From assembly GCA_030427805.1 (NCBI GenBank), contig JAUICP010000004.1, positions 1 to 64,000 on the forward strand: a DNA stretch of 64,000 nt, written 5' to 3'. Both the position numbers and the translations under genes were made by a program. Positions 52,293 to 61,086 of the stretch are shown here, piece after piece (positions within the stretch are counted from its first letter, which is position 1; each line of letters starts with the position of its first letter). The notes under the pieces were generated by a model. That model had not been told where the DNA came from and did not search any database. It saw only the letters and a list, made by a program, of their open reading frames with translations. Source of the DNA: Bdellovibrionia bacterium (GTDB lineage: Bacteria > Bdellovibrionota > Bdellovibrionia > Bdellovibrionales > JAGQZY01).

Positions 52293-52317
52293 AGCCCGGT
52301 CCACGCTGGACCGAGCT
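52293..52317. terminator. Bidirectional terminator between convergent genes
   Basis: CGGTCCA cgc TGGACCG with A7 before it; the minus strand gains a T7 tract for the hibernation-factor gene. Plus-strand activity is weaker. Confidence 0.7.
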
Positions 52318-52355
52318 CTAAACTATAACTCTAGGGGACATCCTGGGGAGTCAGT

Positions 52356-52706
52356 CTATTGTGCTAGAGTATCATTCTTAACTTTTCTATTTCGAGATGA
52401 AAGAACCTTCCCTTTCATCTTTACCATCGATTTCTCAACCGCCCTAAAAGCCTCACTGAGAGCCCGGTGGAACTTCCGCGACTTCTTTTCTACGACTTGC
52501 TGACCTACAGGAGTATTCAGCTCAATAACAACTTTGTACTTTGGCTCCCCCGCGCTCTGGGGCGGATTCTCGTTCTTTAAGTAAATATCGAGTTCCGCTT
52601 GGTTTAGAGAACCCTGCTTTTTCTCAAGTCGACTCAACTTTTTCTTCACTACGCGATCAATAAAGCTCGAGTAGTTGAGATTTCCATAGTTAACAAATGC
52701 TTCCAT
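52356..52706 (-). CDS. Ribosome hibernation-promoting factor-like protein
   Basis: 116 residues from ATG 52706 (AAAGGAGGGC upstream). Short HPF/YfiA-type fold: MEAFVNYGNLNYSSFIDRVVKKKLSRLEKK, AELDIYLKNEN, YKVVIELNTPVGQQVVEKKSRKFHRALSEAFRAVEKSMVKMK. It is the short form without the dimerising C-terminal domain. It would bind the 30S subunit in stationary phase. It groups with the Dps gene in a minus-strand stress cluster. Confidence 0.75.
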   Translation of the reverse strand: MEAFVNYGNLNYSSFIDRVVKKKLSRLEKKQGSLNQAELDIYLKNENPPQSAGEPKYKVVIELNTPVGQQVVEKKSRKFHRALSEAFRAVEKSMVKMKGKVLSSRNRKVKNDTLAQ

Positions 52707-52746
52707 CCTATGCCCTCCTTTCTTTTGCTTCATAGGTGTTAATTTT

Positions 52747-53289
52747 CTAAGCTGTTTTAATCATCCCCAATTCGAGGGCCCTCTCATCACTAAAGGGAAG
52801 TAGAGTCCTCTTCGAAAATCGAGCCCCTTTTAATTGAGCTTCGTCGAGATTCGTGCGGCAAAAATTAGCCCCTCTCAAATCCGCTTTAGACAGGTTCACC
52901 TGTTTCAGCTCGGCATTCTCAAAATCGGCATGTTTGAGATTAGCCCCTTTAAAATTGGCACGAACCAAGGTCGATCCAGACCATTTAGATAGGGGGGCTT
53001 TCATCTTCTCAAAATTCACATCAAAAATATAAAGGCCACCCAAGTCTTTTCGCAATCCCGATTCGTCCAGTCGATGGATCATCTTCTGCCTGTAAAACCG
53101 CCTATAGATGGCTGTTAAGGCAAAGAATGGAATCAAGGCAATACCAATTATTAAAGCCAATAAAGGAAGCCATGGTAGTACCACCGCAAGTACAATTGCG
53201 ACGCCTAAGAATAGGATATCCTTAAATGTATCACTTGAAATGAAATGGGATAGCTTCCTGCTAATAAAAAATTTATTCTTACTCACCAT
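52747..53289 (-). CDS. Membrane pentapeptide-repeat protein
   Basis: 180 residues. A hydrophobic hairpin (about 22-55, with ILFLGVAIVLAVVLPWLPLLALIIGIALIPFF) is followed by a cytosolic beta-helix of A(D/N)LxX repeats: LVRANFKGANLKHADFENAELKQ, LSKADLRGANFCRTNLDEAQLKGARF. AAAGGAGG before the ATG. Role unknown; the company of HPF and Dps suggests stress. Confidence 0.8.
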   Translation of the reverse strand: MVSKNKFFISRKLSHFISSDTFKDILFLGVAIVLAVVLPWLPLLALIIGIALIPFFALTAIYRRFYRQKMIHRLDESGLRKDLGGLYIFDVNFEKMKAPLSKWSGSTLVRANFKGANLKHADFENAELKQVNLSKADLRGANFCRTNLDEAQLKGARFSKRTLLPFSDERALELGMIKTA

Positions 53290-53318
53290 AAAAACCTCCT
53301 TTCTAAAGATTCTTTTGA

Positions 53319-53870
53319 TTAATCTAAGTGAGAACGAAGCATCCAGGCCATGTTCTCATGTTTAGACAGAAGACCTGCTAAAAAATCCTCAGTCCCTGGA
53401 TCGTTATAATCCCCAGTCACTGTTTCTAGGGCCGCTTTAATTTGCGTTTGTAGCACTTCGTGCCCCAACATTAAATCGGCAATCATATTCGACGTTTCCG
53501 GTTGTGAACCCGGTCGCTCAACGATACTCGTTAGCTTCTGGAACTCTTTGAGTGTACCAATGGGGTGGCCATCGATTTTACGCACTCTCTCGGCAACATC
53601 ATCAATAATTTCTAATAATTCTCGATACTGGGTTTCTAAAAATTCGTGAATACTATGAAACCTTGGTCCTGTTACGTTCCAATGGAAATTTAGGGTTTTC
53701 ACAAAGAGTGAAAACTCGTTGGCAAGAATCGAGTTGATGATTTTCTCAAGGCGCATATCTCCTTTACTTGGGACTTTATGGGTGTATCCCGATGAGACTT
53801 CCTTAAGATTCTTTCTATTCGTCGTTGTATTATCCATTAACTCTTTTCTACTAGTGTTCATGTTATTCAT
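53319..53870 (-). CDS. dps: Dps-family DNA-binding/ferritin-like protein
   Basis: 183 residues from ATG 53870 (AAAGGAG). Ferroxidase residues typical of Dps appear across NFHWNVTGPRFHSIHEFLETQYRELLEIIDDVAERVRKIDGHPIGTLKEF, with the C-terminal helix ...LLSKHENMAWMLRSHLD. The extended N-terminus (Arg/Lys and Thr-rich) may bind DNA. It stores iron and protects DNA from peroxide. It is transcribed divergently from the LysR-type gene. Confidence 0.93.
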   Translation of the reverse strand: MNNMNTSRKELMDNTTTNRKNLKEVSSGYTHKVPSKGDMRLEKIINSILANEFSLFVKTLNFHWNVTGPRFHSIHEFLETQYRELLEIIDDVAERVRKIDGHPIGTLKEFQKLTSIVERPGSQPETSNMIADLMLGHEVLQTQIKAALETVTGDYNDPGTEDFLAGLLSKHENMAWMLRSHLD

Positions 53871-53950
53871 TCTGTCTCCTTTCACTTTTAAGTATCTCAA
53901 GATCTTTGACCTTCGTAAAATTGATATTAACTAAGGCTTTGATTAGATAT

Positions 53951-53963
53951 TATCAATGTGATA
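53951..53963. promoter_or_regulatory. LysR-type T-N11-A site
   Basis: TATCAATGTGATA is an interrupted palindrome (TATCA/TGATA) of the exact T-N11-A form, 11 nt before the regulator ATG and 81 bp from the dps ATG. A likely binding site for the divergent regulator. Confidence 0.5.
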
Positions 53964-53973
53964 GGATGACCCT

Positions 53974-54864
53974 ATGAACATTAATCAACTCGATCTGAAC
54001 AAACTTTATTACTTTTATGTCATCGCCCGCGAGGGATCGATTAAAAAAGCGAGTCTCAAGCTGCATTTGACTCAACCCACTCTTAGTACGCAGTTAAAGC
54101 AATTGGAGGATACCCTCGGGTATAAACTCTTTCTGAGAAAGCATCGAAAACTCGAACTCAACGAGATGGGCAAAATTTTACTGACTAAATCCGAATCCAT
54201 ATTTGATATGGTGCAAGAAATCGTATCTGAAAAGAAATCAAAAAAAAGGGATAAAACTCTGATTCGAATTGGTATCACCAATACTGTTTCAAACTCTTTT
54301 GTCAGTAATTTCTCGATCACTCTGTGGAAAAACCCAGAATACCTCATTCGACTCACTCAAGGGACTTATTCGGAACTTGAAAAACGCCTTGAACGCAACC
54401 AGATTGATTTAATTATTTCTGAGGGTATCTACAAAAGAAAACGAAGCTACACCGAAGTTCTACTCTATTCCGAACCGCTCATTGCCGTGGCCAATCCAAA
54501 ACTCATCGACTACAAAAAGAGCTTTCCCAGGTCGCTGGGACTTATGGATTATATAGGGTTTAACCCCTTAAGTGCCATTCATGACGAAGTTGAATTTTAC
54601 TTTCAGCAAAACCGAGTCAGCCCAGACTTGGTTGGACAGGCCAATGATCTTTCATTGATTCTCCACCTCACCGAAAAGTTGGCCTGCTTCTCGATTTTGC
54701 CCGAACGGGCGGTAAAAGGAGCTCTTAGAAGGAAAAGTCTTATTAAGCTTGGGACTCTTAAAGGCATTAAACACCAATCGTGGGCCATTATCCCCAAGGT
54801 GTCAGACAAAAAGAAACTCATTAGACAACTTATTAAAGATTATTTTGAGAAGGCCCATCAGTAA
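53974..54864 (+). CDS. LysR-family transcriptional regulator
   Basis: 296 residues. N-terminal winged HTH (LYYFYVIAREGSIKKASLKLHLTQPTLSTQLKQLEDTLGYKLFLRKHRKLELNEMG) and a periplasmic-binding-like effector domain (LIRIGITNTVSN..., LACFSILPERAVKGAL). The wording of the HTH resembles the NhaR/CynR branch. Divergent to dps with a T-N11-A site between them, so it may control dps and itself, as OxyR does elsewhere. The Cys pair of OxyR is not evident. It overlaps the convergent gene by 7 nt. Confidence 0.93.
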   Translation: MNINQLDLNKLYYFYVIAREGSIKKASLKLHLTQPTLSTQLKQLEDTLGYKLFLRKHRKLELNEMGKILLTKSESIFDMVQEIVSEKKSKKRDKTLIRIGITNTVSNSFVSNFSITLWKNPEYLIRLTQGTYSELEKRLERNQIDLIISEGIYKRKRSYTEVLLYSEPLIAVANPKLIDYKKSFPRSLGLMDYIGFNPLSAIHDEVEFYFQQNRVSPDLVGQANDLSLILHLTEKLACFSILPERAVKGALRRKSLIKLGTLKGIKHQSWAIIPKVSDKKKLIRQLIKDYFEKAHQ

Positions 54865-56243
54865 ATTCGAGCGAAGTGGTATTCACATCTTCCTAGGGAT
54901 CGGCCACTGTGGGACTGCAAAACGAGATCTTCGATACGATCAAACTCTAGAAAAGGGTTAACTCCGAATTCATTGGTCGCATCGGTTCCTTTACCCGTAG
55001 CAAACCAAACATAATCGGGACCTTGGTTCTTGTGCCAAACACCGAATAAGATCTCGTCTCTTGGGCCATAGATGAGGCGATACTTCCACTTGAACTTTTT
55101 AAGATTCTTTTTGTTTGTAACCCAATGTCCAGAAAACCCATTGGCCAAGCTAATTGGAATTTCAGCGAGGGCGTATATGGTTGTTTCGTAGTCAACATAT
55201 CCGATTGCCTGGCGATGGTACTGCTTTAAACTACTATCAACATCTTGTTTTACTAGCTTGCGTTCGTACCCGACAATTGTTCGATTAAAGACTTGAGCCG
55301 TTTGCTCGCTATCAAACATAAAGTATTTTTGCTTTTCACCGACCAAATAGCGAAGTGCTACATCAACGGCCACTGGATCTGGCATTTTAGCTCGACCTAA
55401 ATTCCATTGGCGCGTTGACTCTCCAAGGGCCGCAAACTTTTCTACGTAGAAATACATAGCGGCAGCTAGCGCTTTCAAATCGAGTGGTTCAAAAACAATT
55501 TTTAAACCATCGGGATTTTCAACTTCAATAGGATGCTTGGGCTCGGGAATACAAGCGCCAGAGGCACGGGCTCCGTTACAAAACCCTTCCCAAAAAGCAG
55601 GGAGTGGACGCCTTAGAGTTCCGCGTTTTTCTAATTCGATTTTTGTCCCAGGCAAATCATAACGGCCGTAGAGTAGATCTAATTTTTCGATGGCTGAGAG
55701 CCTGTTAATTTCATTGGAACTCATTTGAACAAAGCGATCTCTTTGCTCTTCAAGACTAGGCTCTTTGCGATTTGGAAAGGCCCAGGCTCTAAAACTCCTG
55801 CGACTAAAAGGGAGAACAACTGTTAGTGCGTCTAGAGGATCCCTAAGAGTTCGTGTTTGCCAGCGTCTGGCAATACCATTATTGGCCATCGGAAAATAAG
55901 GACCCGCCCAAGGCGCATTTTCGGGCGTCGGAAAAAACGAGTCTTTTCCGTCTCTCCATTTCGAGTAGTCATCGAGATCTTCAACATTGAGACCATAATT
56001 TCTAAGGGCATTTCGCAGCCAACCCATGTCTGTTTCACGTGAGTTGTAAAGATCGAGGCCCTCAACGCTGGCAATGTTTGGATCAGGAAGAATTGAAGCA
56101 AGATTTGATCTCGCGGACGGACGGCCCTCTTCAGCTCCATTTTCTGCTGGGAGACTCACACGGATTTGGACATCTCCACCATTGTCGTTCTGGGCCCAAC
56201 AAATCGGAGTAACTAATAGAATAAGAGCGATCATATAATTCAT
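54858..56243 (-). CDS. Secreted hypothetical protein
   Basis: 461 residues from ATG 56243 (GAGGT upstream; outer ATG 56255). Signal peptide MIALILLVTPICWAQ. Mature part is soluble and acidic-basic mixed with features such as LRDPLDALTVVLPFSRRSFRAWAFPNRKEPSLEEQRDRF and a C-terminal domain WGTNKKN-like region ending in SHSGRSLGRCEYHFARIY. No family recognised; possibly specific to this lineage. Confidence 0.6.
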   Translation of the reverse strand: MNYMIALILLVTPICWAQNDNGGDVQIRVSLPAENGAEEGRPSARSNLASILPDPNIASVEGLDLYNSRETDMGWLRNALRNYGLNVEDLDDYSKWRDGKDSFFPTPENAPWAGPYFPMANNGIARRWQTRTLRDPLDALTVVLPFSRRSFRAWAFPNRKEPSLEEQRDRFVQMSSNEINRLSAIEKLDLLYGRYDLPGTKIELEKRGTLRRPLPAFWEGFCNGARASGACIPEPKHPIEVENPDGLKIVFEPLDLKALAAAMYFYVEKFAALGESTRQWNLGRAKMPDPVAVDVALRYLVGEKQKYFMFDSEQTAQVFNRTIVGYERKLVKQDVDSSLKQYHRQAIGYVDYETTIYALAEIPISLANGFSGHWVTNKKNLKKFKWKYRLIYGPRDEILFGVWHKNQGPDYVWFATGKGTDATNEFGVNPFLEFDRIEDLVLQSHSGRSLGRCEYHFARIY

Positions 56244-56372
56244 TCCATACCTCAATGGGTATGTGTTTTATGGCAAATAACGCTGCGCATAAAGCATTAT
56301 CCACCGAGCCTGAACATTGTTCAAAGGTCGCCAAAAGAGCCGGATTTTGGCCAGGATTGAAATTCTTACAGT

Positions 56373-56876
56373 TTAGTTGAGAAGCAGACTATTATTCTTA
56401 GAATCGAGGTCTAACTGACCTTGATCATTGGGTAAAAGCCAGCGAGCTTCGATTTTCTCAACACTTGGGAACTTTTTAAAAAGAAGTACTTTTATCTCTC
56501 CCGGAGATTTATCACACTCGTATTCATAGCGAACCTCAAGACTTGCATGGGCTTTCTTTTTATTCGTCTTACTACTTTTCTCTTCAGAGGCTTCCAGTCG
56601 GGTCTTAAATTTCTTAGGATCACAATTGTCACCCATATCTATAATCGTCTTAAAGTCTTCAAAGCTCTCACGCACTTCTTTGACTTTCTTTTTTTGCGTT
56701 TCGGTCTCATTTACGGTTTCAAATCCGAAAACATCATGACCCGCAAACAGAAACTTGATGACGAGCTTCTTGCCTTCCATGGTGATATCCATTTGCCCTT
56801 CGCCATGGTGATGGGCTTTACCCGCGAATGCGTTGATCGAAAACAAAAGGAGCATAGTCGTAAGAATCTTATACAT
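56373..56876 (-). CDS. ZrgA/DUF2796-like periplasmic protein
   Basis: 167 residues with a signal peptide (ILTTMLLLFSINAFAG) followed at once by His-rich KAHHHGEGQMDITMEG and VIKFLFAGHDVFGFE, the DUF2796/ZrgA signature. The C-terminal beta-region ends with ARWLLPNDQGQLDLDSKNN. Members take part in zinc uptake in Vibrio. No zinc transporter genes adjoin it here. It is 19 nt downstream of the sugar dehydrogenase gene, so probably in one operon. Confidence 0.7.
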   Translation of the reverse strand: MYKILTTMLLLFSINAFAGKAHHHGEGQMDITMEGKKLVIKFLFAGHDVFGFETVNETETQKKKVKEVRESFEDFKTIIDMGDNCDPKKFKTRLEASEEKSSKTNKKKAHASLEVRYEYECDKSPGEIKVLLFKKFPSVEKIEARWLLPNDQGQLDLDSKNNSLLLN

Positions 56877-56895
56877 AGTTCACCTCTAATAAAGC

Positions 56896-58005
56896 CTACT
56901 TCAATATCCTAAAAATTTCACCGGAATCCGAAGAAAAATAAATCCTTCCATCGGGGCCCTCGGCGACATTTCTAATTCTCCGCCGTAACTCTTTAAAGAG
57001 TCGATGCTCTCCATGGGCACGACCATTTTTAATCACTACAATATTAAGGTGCTTTAGGACCAAGGCCCCTGAAAAAAACACTCCCTTCCACTTCGGAAAC
57101 AACTTTCCACTGTAAACCATCAAACCACTGGGAGCGATGGAAGGCACAAAATATTTAACAGGTTGCTCCATTCCTTTTTGTTTGGTCAGTCCATCTCCGA
57201 TCGTCCAGCCACTATATTCTTTTCCGTAAGTAATAATGGGCCACCCATAGTTCTTTCCGGGGCTAATTAAGTTAATTTCATCTCCACCCTTGGGGCCGTG
57301 TTCTTGCTCCCAAAGTTTTTCACTGGATCGGTCGTAAAAAAGGCCCTGGGGGTTTCGGTGCCCATAGGACCAAATACTCCTCACTTGCCCTTTCTTATCT
57401 TTGAAGGGGTTATCAGCTGGGATGGCTCCGTCCAATTTGAGGCGGTGAACTTTTCCGTTATCGGTATCTAAACTCTGGGCCAAGTCTCTGTTTCCGCGAT
57501 CTCCAACGCTAAAGAAGAGATGACCCTTACCATCGAAAACGATTCTTGATCCAAAGTGATGGGACTGACTAAAACCCGGCTGAGCAGAAAAAAGAACTTT
57601 CAAGTTTTTCAATTGATTTTTATCGAGGGTCCCCGTGGCAATTTTCGTGGTGTACTTGCCACTTTTTAATTGCGACGAATAAGAAAAGTAAATGCGTTTT
57701 GATTTTGCATAGTCAGAAGCCAACTTAACGTCGAGAAGACCACCTTGGCCCGTCACTGCTATATCAGGTAAGCCTGAGATCCTTTTTCGAGCACCACTTT
57801 CGAGATTCAAACGAAACATATTCCCCCGACGCTCGGTCAGGAGGATTTCTTTTTCGCTGATAAAATCAAATCCCCAGGGAACTCTAAAGTCGCCAGCAAT
57901 TTTTTCGGCTCGGTACTTCTCGCCAAGAAGCTCGCCTGAGGCAATAATCTCGGCCCCAGCCTGAAAACCAAAAACAAAAATAATTAAGAATAAAAGTCTC
58001 TTCAT
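56896..58005 (-). CDS. PQQ-type aldose sugar dehydrogenase family protein
   Basis: 369 residues with a signal peptide (LLFLIIFVFGFQAGA). Soluble glucose dehydrogenase propeller: VPWGFDFISEKEILLTERRGN, GGLLDVKLAS, SHHFGSRIVFDGKGHLFFSVGDRGNR, IWSYGHRNPQGLFYD, EHGPKGGDEINLI, KNYGWP and the closing RIRNVAEGPDGRIYFSSDSGEIFRI. It oxidises aldoses in the periplasm with PQQ. No PQQ synthesis genes are visible in the window. Confidence 0.92.
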   Translation of the reverse strand: MKRLLFLIIFVFGFQAGAEIIASGELLGEKYRAEKIAGDFRVPWGFDFISEKEILLTERRGNMFRLNLESGARKRISGLPDIAVTGQGGLLDVKLASDYAKSKRIYFSYSSQLKSGKYTTKIATGTLDKNQLKNLKVLFSAQPGFSQSHHFGSRIVFDGKGHLFFSVGDRGNRDLAQSLDTDNGKVHRLKLDGAIPADNPFKDKKGQVRSIWSYGHRNPQGLFYDRSSEKLWEQEHGPKGGDEINLISPGKNYGWPIITYGKEYSGWTIGDGLTKQKGMEQPVKYFVPSIAPSGLMVYSGKLFPKWKGVFFSGALVLKHLNIVVIKNGRAHGEHRLFKELRRRIRNVAEGPDGRIYFSSDSGEIFRILK

Positions 58006-58166
58006 AATTTAATCCTTTGTTAATACTGTCCCCTTGTGCCCTTAATTGTCCAGCTATGAAAATGATGCAGACCAGACTCGCCATCATGGTTGATTTTTCA
58101 AGGAAGCAAAGATTCCTTATGCAATTAGTCAAAGTTCCTCTATTCTAAGAACTGTTGGGAGGACCT

Positions 58167-58973
58167 ATGTTTTCACAGGTAAACATTAAGCAGACATCGG
58201 TCTGGAATTGGGCGCTCATGGCTCTATTCCTGAGTCTTGTTACGGCCTGTGCTTCGACTGGTAGTAAAAAAGAAACTCGCAATGAAAAGTTAATCTCAGA
58301 GGTCAGCCGACAAATCCAATCCAATCAAAGCGCTCTTGCCAAAGCGAATCTTTTGAAAATTGAAAAACCAGTTACAGAAAATCATCGCCAACGTTTAGCA
58401 GACCTTTTGCTTCTTGAAGCCAAGAGAGGAATTAGCTGCAGTGTTTCGGTCGTTGATGAAATCCAAAAATTGGGAGTGAGTATTGGCCTTGAAAGCTATT
58501 ACCTCTTCGGAAAACAACTCTCGCTCTGCCACCCTCTCCTTGAGAAAACCATAAATAGTGAGAGCGTTCAGGCTTCTGATATTCTCAAAGATGAAATTGT
58601 GGATCAAACACGACTCAAGAGATTCGGACTCATTAGCAACCTTCATCAAACGGCACTCAAAAAGCAAAATAACAAGATCAGTCTCGATCAGTACGCCCAG
58701 AGATTGGTTATTATTGCCTATATTCACAGCCAATTGGCCAAAGGATTAAGTACGAGTCTCGAGAGTAGTGCGCAGTTGTGTAAACAAGGTCAGCAGAAAC
58801 ACTGTCTCTTCGAAAAAGAAATTAAGGATTTTGTATCTGAGGTGCGAAAAGAACTCGACCTTCAGGAGCAACAATTTAAAAAACTGAGCACCAAATCTTC
58901 GGACAAGGATAAGCAAGTGGCCTGGGGTCTCATCAATCTCAGCTTTTCGCCCTACTTAAAGATTTTAAAATGA
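58167..58973 (+). CDS. Lipoprotein of unknown function
   Basis: 268 residues from ATG 58167 (GGGAGG upstream). Lipobox LVTACAS at about Cys 28. The mature protein is helical (QSNQSALAKANLLK, RLADLLLLEAKRG, LSSKSSDKDKQ-type end) with a few Cys. It converges with the next gene by 9 nt. Not recognised. Confidence 0.65.
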   Translation: MFSQVNIKQTSVWNWALMALFLSLVTACASTGSKKETRNEKLISEVSRQIQSNQSALAKANLLKIEKPVTENHRQRLADLLLLEAKRGISCSVSVVDEIQKLGVSIGLESYYLFGKQLSLCHPLLEKTINSESVQASDILKDEIVDQTRLKRFGLISNLHQTALKKQNNKISLDQYAQRLVIIAYIHSQLAKGLSTSLESSAQLCKQGQQKHCLFEKEIKDFVSEVRKELDLQEQQFKKLSTKSSDKDKQVAWGLINLSFSPYLKILK

Positions 58974-59324
58974 GGGCCGATCGGCTGGCATTTTCACGTT
59001 GATGATCTTTTGCGCAGGAACCATTACACCTGATTCATAAACGGCCATAACTTTATAGTTACTCGAGCCCGCTTTTGCTTTTTTATCGACAAAACGATTG
59101 TTTTTAGTTTCACCCACTTTTACCGCATTACGAAAGATCTGATAACTTTTTACGGGTTCAGCCGAAGCAGGACCTCGCCATGCAATCTCAACTTTTTTGC
59201 TGGATTTATCGACTTTCACCAACCGAACATTTCTCGGCTGCTGGCTTTTTTTAGCAAACGAAATACTAGGAAACCAAAAGGAACACGTTAACAGGCCTAG
59301 CACGAATATTTTTAATACCTTCAT
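58965..59324 (-). CDS. Small secreted fibronectin type III-like protein
   Basis: 119 residues: signal peptide (IFVLGLLTCSFWFPSISFA) and one Fn3 domain (PRNVRLVKVDKSSKKVEIAWRGPASAEPVKSYQIFRNAVKVGET, SSNYKVMAVYESG). Single Fn3 domains usually mediate surface or protein contacts. Confidence 0.75.
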   Translation of the reverse strand: MKVLKIFVLGLLTCSFWFPSISFAKKSQQPRNVRLVKVDKSSKKVEIAWRGPASAEPVKSYQIFRNAVKVGETKNNRFVDKKAKAGSSNYKVMAVYESGVMVPAQKIINVKMPADRPSF

Positions 59325-59515
59325 AATCTACCCCTCTCTATAAAGGCTAACAAGATTACGGGGGATGTCCATCAATTTCGCTAAATCCTTAAAACTGCTT
59401 ACCAATTTAACAAAAACTGGTTCTTTACCCGACCCACAGGGCCTTTGACGACTCAGATTGTTTCGTACCAGTTATTCTTCACCTTTGGAGTCTTCCTTGC
59501 AAAGTTCCCTAGCCT

Positions 59516-61033
59516 ATGAACAATGGTTACAGATTTGGGACTTCATTAGCTGCTATTTTACTTCTCTGCCTTTTCGCCCTAGGCGCAAATGGCTGGGATG
59601 GCGACAATTTGCCGCAAGAACAGGGGCAACCGAAAATCTCATTTCAAATTTCCTGGGGTGATCAAAACCACACCCTTGAACTCAGGCCCGAAGAATTCCT
59701 TAACTTTATGGCGAGTCCCTCTGAATTTTTTGGCGTCGAATTAAATAAGGAAACAGAAAACCATATTCGTAACCAAATGAGCGCAGCTATCGAGAGTTTG
59801 ATTTCGGAGGCTAAAGATGGTGAGCCCGATCAAACTGAAAGACAGGCTCTCTTTCACAACTTTAGCTTGTTCGTTTTAGAACTTTACCAAAAAGTACCTG
59901 ATAATCCGTTTGTTTTGCAGCTTTTCACCCAGATTAGTCTTGCTGACTTTCTCGTTAGTCAGGTTTCCTATCTTTCTATGATGTCTGAAGGAGATGATGC
60001 CAAGTCGATATTTGATCGAATTCGTGGAGGAATATTTTCTTTATGGCGCTTTGGAGAAATTATCACTGGATTAAGAGCTCTCTACGCGACTCGAGGTATC
60101 AGCCTCTACTTTTCTGATATCGACACTGACACTTTTATTCACTTGATGCGAGAGATTGAATACTACCGCCTCAATCAGCAGTTTAAAAGATCGAGTCCCT
60201 TTAGAACCGAACTGGTCGAGTCCCTTATTAAGGTAGGACGACAACTCATGGGCATAAAGCAAACCCCTGGTGGAAAGCTTTTATATTCGCAACTCATCAC
60301 TTTTGTCGCTTTGAGCTTCTACATGGTCCCCGAAAGAGAACAACTCTTTGCAGAAATTGAGAAGCATCTTGCCGATGTTGCCGTTGAATCGGTCAACATT
60401 GGTTCTTGGGCAGATAGTGGCGAAAGTCTTTTTGGCTCGTCTATTAATCAAATGCTCAGAGACACCCTTTTAAAGTCAAGAGTCGAGGGCCGAATAGAGG
60501 AAACTCTCGAAGCCATGGAAGAAATCATAAAAGAGATTGAGTCTGTCACCGATATCTACAATGAACTCGAAGAAGGCGGTAAAATTCAATCCTCTGAAAG
60601 TTTTTGGTACCAAGCTGTTATGGGATTTGTCGTCGGACACGTCGCAATTCCTATGCGCATTGGAGAAGTCCTTCTCGTTGTCGCAGAAAAAAATGAAGTT
60701 GCTCCCGAAAGTCTAAAGGGCCTTCGCAATAGAATTGATCAATGCGTGAATAGTTGTGATTCCGTCATCGAAGGACTTCATGACTTTACGATTAAAACGG
60801 TCGGCCATGGCAAGCCAATCTTCGACCTCATTGGCCAGGGAGCGAGCCTCGCACTCTCTCCCATTCAATGGGGTGCTACACAAACCATGAATAGCATAAG
60901 GGCTCAAACCCAAGGAATTGGCCAGGACCTTGACCGTCAAGAAAATCAACAAAACTTAGACAGTTTATTAATCGAAAATTTGACGTTTAAAGGGCAAAAA
61001 GAAGGATATCGCTGCGAAAGTGTTTTCTTGTGA
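59516..61033 (+). CDS. Secreted helical hypothetical protein
   Basis: 505 residues with a signal sequence (FGTSLAAILLLCLFALGANG) and long helices (EKHLADVAVESVNIGS, EETLEAMEEIIKEIESV). ATG 59516 lacks a strong ribosome site, but no better start is seen. A C-terminal pair of Cys (QCVNSC) and a late Cys (RCESVFL). No domain recognised. Confidence 0.6.
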   Translation: MNNGYRFGTSLAAILLLCLFALGANGWDGDNLPQEQGQPKISFQISWGDQNHTLELRPEEFLNFMASPSEFFGVELNKETENHIRNQMSAAIESLISEAKDGEPDQTERQALFHNFSLFVLELYQKVPDNPFVLQLFTQISLADFLVSQVSYLSMMSEGDDAKSIFDRIRGGIFSLWRFGEIITGLRALYATRGISLYFSDIDTDTFIHLMREIEYYRLNQQFKRSSPFRTELVESLIKVGRQLMGIKQTPGGKLLYSQLITFVALSFYMVPEREQLFAEIEKHLADVAVESVNIGSWADSGESLFGSSINQMLRDTLLKSRVEGRIEETLEAMEEIIKEIESVTDIYNELEEGGKIQSSESFWYQAVMGFVVGHVAIPMRIGEVLLVVAEKNEVAPESLKGLRNRIDQCVNSCDSVIEGLHDFTIKTVGHGKPIFDLIGQGASLALSPIQWGATQTMNSIRAQTQGIGQDLDRQENQQNLDSLLIENLTFKGQKEGYRCESVFL

Positions 61034-61086
61034 AATTAACGGGAAACTTTCTTTAACTAAGATTTAGAATCTGGGAAACTAAGAGC

